Assembly: GCA_019242435.1 (NCBI GenBank)
Contig: JAFAVN010000571.1
Location: 1 to 11,981, forward strand
Origin: Verrucomicrobiota bacterium
GTDB lineage: Bacteria; Verrucomicrobiota; Verrucomicrobiia; Chthoniobacterales; JAFAMB01
Direction of reading: 5' to 3'
Length of the DNA: 11,981 bases
In this document: positions 7,385 to 11,981 of the stretch, piece by piece
Layout: the number at the start of each line of letters is the position of its first letter
Numbering within the stretch: the first letter of the stretch is position 1
Position numbers and translations under genes: made by a program
The notes under the pieces: model-generated
Database searches by the model: none
Seen by the model: only the letters and a program-made list of their open reading frames with translations
What the model was told of the DNA's origin: nothing

Positions 7385-7611
7385 TTTTTAGGTCGATCAT
7401 CGATTGAGCCACTACGGGACACATCAAATCTCGGTAGAGAAAGAGCTTAAAACACAATCTAGAAGGTGGGAGCGAAGGTCGCAACCCAATCGTCAGGCGG
7501 TGGCGTGGCGAAGCCTTTCAGAACTCTCGGCGCCGTGCCCGATCCTTGGACAAGTGGCGCTGCCTGGTCGACCTCTGGCATAGCCGATGCTCCCCGGCAT
7601 TTTTCCAGCCA

Positions 7612-8178
7612 ATGATCTTTGATTCATTCAGACAATTCACGCCACAGGACTTCGTTTTCAAAATCGCAGAAGGTTCGTCTGAGTTAGAAGGCTATTGGAA
7701 GCTCCGCCAACAAATCTTCTGTAAGGAACAACGAATTTTTTCGGGAACCGACTACGACGAAATCGATGACCGAGCCATTCCGATCGTTTGTGAATCGTTG
7801 ATTGCCGGGATGGAAGACAGCGTGGTTGGCGTGGTTCGGATCGATCAACGCGAAGCCCGAGTGTGGTATGGGAGCCGGCTAGGAGTCGACTGCGAGTATC
7901 GGAGTATCCACAAACTGAGCCCGGGTGTAGCGATACGGAATCATTTGCCAGTTTATCGTGGATTGGGAGCGCTGGGCGCGGGGCTCATTTATAAAGCGGT
8001 TTCTACGGCGCACGCATTAGGTTGTGTCGAGTTCCTTGCAACCGTGCAGCACCAGAACGCTAAATTTTTCCAGCGACTCCACTGGGAACCGATCGGCGAG
8101 CTCGAACTGTTCGGGTTGCCACATGTCAAAATGAGGGCAGACCTTAGCCATTATCGACCGGCGGAAATCCTATTCTGA
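7612..8178 (+). CDS. MSMEG_0567/Sll0786-family GNAT N-acetyltransferase
   Basis: The 188-residue product is recognised as the acetyltransferase of the Nit1C 'nitrogen starvation' gene cluster. Family hallmarks are FVFKIAEGSSELEGYWKLR, QIFCKEQRIFSGTDYDEID (about residues 35-52), IPIVCESLIAGMEDSVVGVVRI (57-78), a GLGALGAGLIYKAVSTAHALGC acetyl-CoA loop and helix (117-138), and FLATVQHQNAKFFQRLHWEPIGELELFG. A segment of about 18 residues between YRS and VYRGLG is longer than in some members as I remember them. The ATG at 7612 is preferred over a TTG at 7546, because the extra 22 residues are unlike the family. No clear ribosome binding site is seen. It should transfer an acyl group to an unknown intermediate. 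The Sll0787-type gene follows on the same strand. Confidence 0.9.
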   Translation: MIFDSFRQFTPQDFVFKIAEGSSELEGYWKLRQQIFCKEQRIFSGTDYDEIDDRAIPIVCESLIAGMEDSVVGVVRIDQREARVWYGSRLGVDCEYRSIHKLSPGVAIRNHLPVYRGLGALGAGLIYKAVSTAHALGCVEFLATVQHQNAKFFQRLHWEPIGELELFGLPHVKMRADLSHYRPAEILF

Positions 8179-8234
8179 TGGCATTCGAATCGTCCTCGGG
8201 ACACGGAGAACGAATATGTACGGCAACACCTTCT

Positions 8235-8266
8235 AAATTCGAAAATTCAAGATTCGTGAAATTCCC
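8235..8266. repeat. Octamer repeat AAATTCNN, four units
   Basis: AAATTCGA, AAATTCAA, GATTCGTG, AAATTCCC follow each other in exact period 8 in the 154-nt gap between the acetyltransferase and AIR-synthase-like genes. The period is the same as at 1622 and 3382, but the unit sequence is different. Confidence 0.6.
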
Positions 8267-8332
8267 GGACAACCAGCGGAGTGGGCACTCGAGCGCATCC
8301 GCCCTTTATCACGAATTTGACCTATACACTCG

Positions 8333-9304
8333 GTGACTTCTGCAGCTTCTGACAACGCGGCAACTCTGCTGCGATTAATTGATTTTCTAAGCGCGCACCG
8401 GGCGGTAACTGACAAGCTGGCGATCGAACATGTCTATCAGCCTGCGCAACGGGTGGCCGGCAATATCACCATAGGCGATGATTGCGCGGCTATACCGGAT
8501 GGCGACGATTTCCTGTTGATGGCGGCGGAAGGCATTTTGGAGTCATTCGTTGCAGAAGATCCCTGGTTTGCCGGTTACAGCTCTGTGATGGTAAACATCA
8601 GCGATATCGCGGCAATGGGCGGTCGCCCGCTCGCTATAGTAGACGTGCTCTGGACGCCGGATTTGCCGGCATCGACGCCCATCTGGGAAGGTATGGCGGC
8701 AGCGTCGCGCGCTTACCAGGTTCCTATTGTTGGCGGGCACACAACTCTCACTAACGCCTCCTCCATTCACTTGGCGGCGGCGGTGGTCGGGAAAGCCAAA
8801 AACCTGATCACTAGTTTCGAAGCCTGCGCAGGTGACGACTTGTTGATAGCGGTAGACCTCCGAGGAAATTATCGCGGAGACAAGCCGTTCTGGAACGCCA
8901 GCGTCACGGCGCCCGAAGGACGGCTTCGCCTGGATTTAGAGCTGTTGCCAAGGTTGGCCGAAGCCGGCTGGTGTCGAGTGGGCAAAGATATCAGCAATGG
9001 GGGTGTGATCGGAACATTAGCGATGTTATTGCAATGCTCCGGAACCGGTGCGGAGCTCTGGCTTGAGGAGATTCCGCGGCCCTCTGGTATCGAATTGGAT
9101 CGATGGTTAATTTCCTTCCCCAGTTACGGGTTTCTACTTTCGGTCCGGCCGGACAGAAGCGCTGAGGTCGCCGGGTTATTCCACGGGCGAGATATCGCCT
9201 GCTCCCGGGTTGGGATCGTGAAGGAAAATGACGGCCTTCTGCTAACCTACGGCCAGGCAAGGCAGGCGTTTCCGGTGTGCCTTAGTCGAGGGCATGGGAT
9301 TTAG
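8333..9304 (+). CDS. Sll0787-family AIR-synthase-like protein
   Basis: The 323-residue protein has the PurM/ThiL/HypE fold and matches the Sll0787 family found in Nit1C clusters. Visible motifs are the N-terminal ATP/Mg-binding segment ITIGDDCAAIP (from about residue 46), VNISDIAAMGGRPLAIV (about 87-103), VGGHTTLTNASSIHL (about 136-150) and GKDISNGGVIGTLAML (from about 217), which is characteristic of the AIR synthase C-terminal domain. Proteins with this fold usually phosphorylate or cyclise a substrate with ATP; the substrate here is unknown. The start is a GTG at 8333 with no obvious Shine-Dalgarno sequence. It lies 154 nt after the acetyltransferase gene, its usual partner. It is followed immediately by a hairpin and then by the RAYT element, instead of by further cluster genes. 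Confidence 0.88.
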   Translation: MTSAASDNAATLLRLIDFLSAHRAVTDKLAIEHVYQPAQRVAGNITIGDDCAAIPDGDDFLLMAAEGILESFVAEDPWFAGYSSVMVNISDIAAMGGRPLAIVDVLWTPDLPASTPIWEGMAAASRAYQVPIVGGHTTLTNASSIHLAAAVVGKAKNLITSFEACAGDDLLIAVDLRGNYRGDKPFWNASVTAPEGRLRLDLELLPRLAEAGWCRVGKDISNGGVIGTLAMLLQCSGTGAELWLEEIPRPSGIELDRWLISFPSYGFLLSVRPDRSAEVAGLFHGRDIACSRVGIVKENDGLLLTYGQARQAFPVCLSRGHGI

Positions 9305-9309
9305 GACAG

Positions 9310-9337
9310 GATCTGCAGCTGGAGGTGCTGGCAGATC
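9310..9337. terminator. Hairpin just after the Sll0787-type gene
   Basis: GATCTGC (9310-9316) and GCAGATC (9331-9337) form a perfect stem that continues inward as AGC/GCT past one bulged G, leaving a 7-nt loop. It starts 6 nt after the stop codon. No T-run follows, so it may be an RNA-stabilising or factor-dependent end rather than an intrinsic terminator. Confidence 0.4.
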
Positions 9338-9363
9338 AAACCGCCGAGAGAACAGGCCCGTCA

Positions 9364-9451
9364 TGGCGGGGCGAAAACCTAGGCGCGCCAAATGGTTCTT
9401 TTATCCCAGTTCGCAAACCCGCGCTGGGTTTGAGCAGAAACCAAAGGTGTT
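9364..9451 (+). repeat. Left inverted repeat of the RAYT element
   Basis: It contains the palindrome GGCGCGCC (9382-9389), the shared GGTTCTTTTAT block (9394-9404), the hairpin CAAACCC-GCGCT-GGGTTTG (9414-9432) and a small ACC-AAA-GGT hairpin (9440-9448). The order matches the right copy read on the opposite strand. Confidence 0.8.
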
Positions 9452-9558
9452 GTTTTGCCCAGAGGCGGTTCGGTCCCTTGAACGGCGATTTTCTTGAGTC
9501 CTTCTCTTCGTCAGCTATGGCACCAAAGGTAGCGCTTAAATACCTCTCCTCGATAAGG

Positions 9559-9978
9559 CTAGTCTTTTACCCGACGGACCAATCCAGCACGAACGGGATT
9601 CTTGTCCATGTAAGTCCGTTTATTCACCAGGTCCTCATAACAACGTAGCCGGTGGTGAAAAGAGCCCGCCCGCCATCGCCATTCTCGATTTCTGAGTAGC
9701 CTGGCCATGCCTCGCTTCCAAACGGAGAGCCAATCATCGAATGGGAGCCATCTTTCTCCGGGCTCAGCGAAGAAATGAACATGGTCCGGCATTAGTACAT
9801 AAGCGGTGACCATCCAACTCGTGTGCCGAAGCCAAGCGGCTCGAACGGCAGCGTGAACCTTCGGGTTGGCTAACCATCGTTTTCGATTTTGTGTGCAAAT
9901 GGTCGTGTCGACGACGGTTGGTATCGATTCATCGATTAGGACGCCACGGGCGGGGTGCCTTCGAGGATTTAATAACAT
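9559..9978 (-). CDS. REP-associated tyrosine transposase (RAYT, Y1/IS200-like)
   Basis: The 139-residue protein is a Y1_Tnp/HUH single-strand transposase of the RAYT group. The metal-binding HxH motif is at residues 66 and 68 in YVLMPDHVHFF, and the candidate catalytic tyrosine is Y123 in RTYMDKNPVRAGLV, a nearly invariant ending for this group. DTTICTQNRKRWLANPKVHAAVRAAW (about 24-49) matches the usual core. The frame is complete and not interrupted, so it may be functional. RAYTs are thought to mobilise or process REP hairpins by single-strand cleavage. Here the gene lies 52 nt inside the right repeat and about 107 nt inside the left one. It is oriented opposite to the Nit1C genes. No Shine-Dalgarno sequence precedes the ATG at 9978. 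Confidence 0.88.
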   Translation of the reverse strand: MLLNPRRHPARGVLIDESIPTVVDTTICTQNRKRWLANPKVHAAVRAAWLRHTSWMVTAYVLMPDHVHFFAEPGERWLPFDDWLSVWKRGMARLLRNREWRWRAGSFHHRLRCYEDLVNKRTYMDKNPVRAGLVRRVKD

Positions 9979-10030
9979 TGATATGTCAGGTAATGAATTG
10001 ACGCGAATGCAAGATCAGATTTCCCGTGGA

Positions 10031-10118
10031 AACGCCTTGGCGTCTCGGCTCAAACCCGGCGCGATTTGCCAATTAGAATAAAAGAACCGCTTGGCGCGCC
10101 GAGCTTTTCGCCCCACCA
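10031..10118 (-). repeat. Right inverted repeat of the RAYT element
   Basis: Read on the - strand it begins TGGTGGGGCGAAAAGCTC and follows the left copy throughout: GGCGCGCC (10093-10100), GGTTCTTTTAT, a CAAATC/GGGTTTG hairpin and an ACGCC-AA-GGCGT hairpin. Some changes between the copies keep pairing possible, such as the ACC/GGT stem on the left against ACGCC/GGCGT on the right. Confidence 0.8.
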
Positions 10119-10161
10119 CGAATGGCTTTGTTTTCGCTCGCAGCTACCTTCCACCCACGCT

Positions 10162-10192
10162 TCCTAGATCCCCGATCCTAGATCCTGCATAC
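10162..10192. repeat. Heptamer repeat TAGATCC at the end of the LacI-type gene
   Basis: From 10165 the sequence reads TAGATCC, CCGATCC, TAGATCC, TGCATAC in period 7 and stops at 10192, the base next to the TAG stop codon (10195-10193, - strand). TCCTAGATC also occurs as an exact 9-bp repeat (10162-10170 and 10176-10184). Confidence 0.6.
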
Positions 10193-11239
10193 CTACGTGC
10201 TCCGTGTTCGCGGCGGCAGCGTGGCTCCATCGTGCCAGGTACCTTTGATCAGCACTTCCTTTGGATGATCGGTGCGACCGGTCGGATTGGAGTTCAGCTT
10301 TTCTACCACTAAATCCAAAGCAGCCGACCCAACTGCTGAAAGGTTTCCGTCGATGCCGGCGGCCTGGCCCATTTCGTCTGAGTTCCGGTACAAGTAAGCA
10401 AGCCCCAGATCTTCGGGAACAGTGTATCCGCGTTTTGCCAAAAACCGTCGGACCGGGACTTTGTAGACCAGCAGCGAATCGGGCCGGTTGGCAGCGAGCC
10501 ACAGATCGAATGCTTTCGCGTCATCGGCTTCGCAGGGGATGAAAGGTTCACACCGATTACTCTTTGGTAACTGCCGTTGCCAATCGAGGAAAGCTCCCGA
10601 CCAGAGATTATTCGAAATCTGGTTATTAAGCTCCGGGACAACCAATGCGGGTCGCCGGTATCCTAGTTGCCACATTCGATTCAGCGCGAGTTGTACGTTG
10701 TAAAACCCGTGAAAATTCGCCCGGTCCACAGCTGCAGACCGAAAGTAGGCGCTCAGTCCGGCCACAGCGAATTCTTCCGTTGGGAAAAGGATCCGCTCGG
10801 TTTCCTCTCGGGAGAATCCTAACAAGACACCTCGGATACCTCGGGTCCGCAGAGTCGATTGCAGGCGCACCGGATCGCTCCTGTACTCACCCAGCGGAAA
10901 AACTTCTACGCGGAACCCGAGCCCAGCGGCCCGGGATTGAATCCCTTCAAATTCCCAACGGCAGACATCTTTCGAGCGCCAGCTTTCCCGGCCTCCATAA
11001 TTGGTGACTAGCGCAATCACATCAACTTCACCGGCACCTCCGCGCCGACGGCGGCTGGCCATGAGAGCGCTCACTAAAGGGTTGGGACGATAGCCCGCTT
11101 TTTCGGCGGCATGTTCGACTCGGCGCCGAGTTTCGGTGCCGATTCGCGGGTCATTGCGCAAAGCTCGAGAAACGGTCGAGGGGGAGACGCCGAGCAGCTG
11201 GGCGATTTCCGCCATTCGAACTGTCTGAATTTGTCTCAA
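10193..11239 (-). CDS. LacI/GalR-family transcriptional regulator
   Basis: The product is about 348 residues. The helix-turn-helix (MAEIAQLLGVSPSTVSRALRND) is at the N-terminus, followed by the hinge segment RRVEHAAEKAGYRPNPLVSALMASRRRR and a periplasmic-binding-protein-like sensor domain (VDVIALVTNYGG, GIRGVLLGFSREE, LGYRRPALVVPE, RPDSLLVYKVPVRRFL, AVGSAALDLVVEKL). I prefer the TTG at 11239 because AAGGAG lies 4 nt before it. A GTG at 11257 (6 residues longer) and an ATG at 11215 (8 residues shorter, which trims the first helix) are alternatives. It is transcribed divergently from the Sll0783-type gene and so is a candidate local regulator of that gene and of itself. LacI proteins usually sense sugars or nucleosides; the ligand here is unknown. 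Confidence 0.9.
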   Translation of the reverse strand: MRQIQTVRMAEIAQLLGVSPSTVSRALRNDPRIGTETRRRVEHAAEKAGYRPNPLVSALMASRRRRGGAGEVDVIALVTNYGGRESWRSKDVCRWEFEGIQSRAAGLGFRVEVFPLGEYRSDPVRLQSTLRTRGIRGVLLGFSREETERILFPTEEFAVAGLSAYFRSAAVDRANFHGFYNVQLALNRMWQLGYRRPALVVPELNNQISNNLWSGAFLDWQRQLPKSNRCEPFIPCEADDAKAFDLWLAANRPDSLLVYKVPVRRFLAKRGYTVPEDLGLAYLYRNSDEMGQAAGIDGNLSAVGSAALDLVVEKLNSNPTGRTDHPKEVLIKGTWHDGATLPPRTRST

Positions 11240-11284
11240 AGTACTCCTTTTTACCACCCAGCCACCGTCGCGACTTCAAATTAT

Positions 11285-11332
11285 GCAACGATATGCGCGC
11301 CGAGTGCTCAACGATTGCGCAACAATATGCGC
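11285..11332. promoter_or_regulatory. Three related motifs in the lacI / sll0783 intergenic region
   Basis: GCAACGATATGCGC (11285-11298) and GCAACAATATGCGC (11319-11332) differ by one base and start 34 bp apart, about three helical turns. A shorter variant, TCAACGATTGCGC (11308-11320), lies between them and overlaps the perfect palindrome TTGCGCAA (11315-11322). They lie between the two divergent start codons, the expected place for operators of the LacI-type regulator or another factor. Confidence 0.5.
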
Positions 11333-11420
11333 ACAAAATGCAAAGCCACAACTCCTTTGGGTTCATCTGATGCTCTTCCCTTTAACGAAGCAATCCGCTT
11401 CGTTAACCACAACTCCACCT

Positions 11421-11903
11421 ATGCCCATCGTCCCAAAAGAGATGAACAAGAAGGGCGACTTTCTCGTAGACTATGAGGAGAAGGTCTTTCCCGATGTTAA
11501 AGCTGAACCCGGCGAGAAAGCGCTCGTCACCTTTCACACTGTGGCCTTTGAGGGTTCGATATCAATCGTAAACACCCTGGTCGCCACTCGCCTGCAAAGG
11601 AAAGGATACGAAACCTCCATCTTGCTCTATGGCCCCGGAGTAACCATGGGTTTCCAACGCGGATTTCCTACCCTGGGCGACGAAGCCTTTCCTGGGCATC
11701 TGTTTGTGAATCAGCGTATGGAAAAGTTCATGGAAGAAGGAGGCAAGATTTACGGCTGCCGCTTCTCGACTCAAGCTCTTTATGGACAAACGGAGAAAGC
11801 CTTCATCCCTGGGATTCGGCCAATCAACCCATTGGATGTCCTTGATCTCATCCTGCTTCACAAGAAGGCCGGCGCAGTGATTATCGACTCGTGGACCGTC
11901 TAA
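11421..11903 (+). CDS. MSMEG_0572/Sll0783-family nitrogen starvation response protein
   Basis: The 160-residue product matches the Sll0783 family, the usual first gene of the Nit1C cluster. The sequence is highly characteristic: FLVDYEEKVFPDVKAEPGEKALVTFHTVAFEGS, then SILLYGPGVTMGFQRGFPTLGDEAFPGH, MEKFMEEGGKIYGCRF, and at the end IPGIRPINPLDVLDLILLHKK. The fold is probably DsrE-like. In Synechocystis, Sll0783 is induced on nitrogen starvation and needed for normal polyhydroxybutyrate accumulation (established knowledge); its biochemical role is unclear. The start is uncertain: ATG at 11421 or 11442 are both plausible, and the frame is open back to 11283. The gene is followed after 55 nt by the probable nitrilase start. 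Confidence 0.9.
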   Translation: MPIVPKEMNKKGDFLVDYEEKVFPDVKAEPGEKALVTFHTVAFEGSISIVNTLVATRLQRKGYETSILLYGPGVTMGFQRGFPTLGDEAFPGHLFVNQRMEKFMEEGGKIYGCRFSTQALYGQTEKAFIPGIRPINPLDVLDLILLHKKAGAVIIDSWTV

Positions 11904-11958
11904 GTGCACCGGATCAATGATAGCCCAAGCGCGGTTGAGGCGCCGCGGGCCTAGTTCC

Positions 11959-11981
11959 ATGAAACGAATCAAAGCAGCGGC
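11959..11981 (+). CDS. Probable Nit1-type nitrilase, first codons only
   Basis: The window ends seven full codons plus two bases into a frame reading M-K-R-I-K-A-A, with the last GC making the next residue Ala whatever base follows. Nit1/Sll0784-type nitrilases begin with a similar '(K/R)I(K/R)AAAxQISPVL' segment, and this gene normally follows the Sll0783 gene. The call rests mostly on that gene order. It would be a C-N hydrolase acting on a nitrile. Confidence 0.5.

Larger units (their letters stand above)
9364..10118. mobile_element. RAYT element with long inverted repeats
   Basis: A REP-associated tyrosine transposase gene is enclosed by two inverted repeats of 88 bp that I align at about 80% identity (15 mismatches and two single-base gaps). 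The repeats are at 9364-9451 and 10031-10118, with weaker similarity outward to about 9345 and 10138. The element of about 755 bp lies between the Sll0787-type gene and the LacI-type gene. Copies elsewhere in the genome would be expected but cannot be seen here. Confidence 0.75.

Noticed and set aside
7546..7611. TTG-initiated extension of the acetyltransferase
   Set aside because: The extra 22 residues are cysteine- and tryptophan-rich, unlike the family, and the ATG at 7612 starts where relatives begin.
9325..9648. 107-codon + strand frame overlapping the RAYT element
   Set aside because: It reads through the left inverted repeat and antisense to the transposase, has no family-like sequence and no ribosome binding site.
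1622..10192. CRISPR array interpretation of the short repeats
   Set aside because: Units are 7-9 bp and degenerate, with no spacers of constant length and no cas genes.
10488..11007. Long + strand frames opposite the LacI-type gene
   Set aside because: They are antisense to a clearly recognisable LacI-family protein, are rich in Arg/Ser/Pro as shadow frames are, and have no independent support.
11360..11373. GG-N10-GC spacing upstream of the Sll0783-type gene, like a sigma-54 promoter
   Set aside because: Only the two dinucleotides match. The CAC after GG and the TT before GC of the consensus are missing, so it is within chance expectation despite the nitrogen context.

Overview
The window looks like chromosomal DNA from a free-living bacterium of moderate GC, most plausibly a soil Verrucomicrobiota. 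This placement is inferred from three things: the LacI-type regulator with an 'NPLVSALM' linker segment, the REP-associated transposase subtype, and the short degenerate repeats between genes. No rRNA or marker gene confirms it. Coding density is high and no stretch above about 300 bases lacks a gene.

Left part (1-3421). A KirBac-type potassium channel gene and an exported protein of unknown function lie on the + strand. Facing them on the - strand are a membrane-anchored cytochrome c, a small exported DUF5818-like protein with a clear intrinsic terminator, and a DUF1801/YdhG-like protein. Several gaps carry blocks of degenerate 7-9 bp tandem repeats, often directly beside stop codons.

Middle part (3422-7345, - strand). 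This is a compact three-gene operon for a molybdenum hydroxylase of the PaoABC/YagTSR aldehyde oxidase type. The order is a Tat-signal 2Fe-2S subunit, an FAD subunit with the extra cysteines expected for a 4Fe-4S cluster, and a molybdopterin catalytic subunit. The genes are 2 and 13 nt apart. A 20-bp near-perfect palindrome lies just upstream of the first gene.

Right part (7612-11981). Here are pieces of the conserved 'nitrogen starvation' Nit1C cluster (Synechocystis sll0783-sll0787, MSMEG_0567/0572 families): the Sll0786-type acetyltransferase, the Sll0787-type AIR-synthase-like protein, the Sll0783-type protein, and the first codons of what is probably the nitrilase. The order is unusual. 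The 786-787 pair comes first, then a RAYT transposase element bounded by 88-bp inverted repeats and a divergent LacI-family regulator, and then the 783-nitrilase start. Three related motifs lie in the lacI/sll0783 intergenic region and are candidate operators.

The most notable observations are the permuted Nit1C locus with an embedded regulator and mobile element, the long inverted repeats around the RAYT gene, and the family of repeats that touch stop codons.
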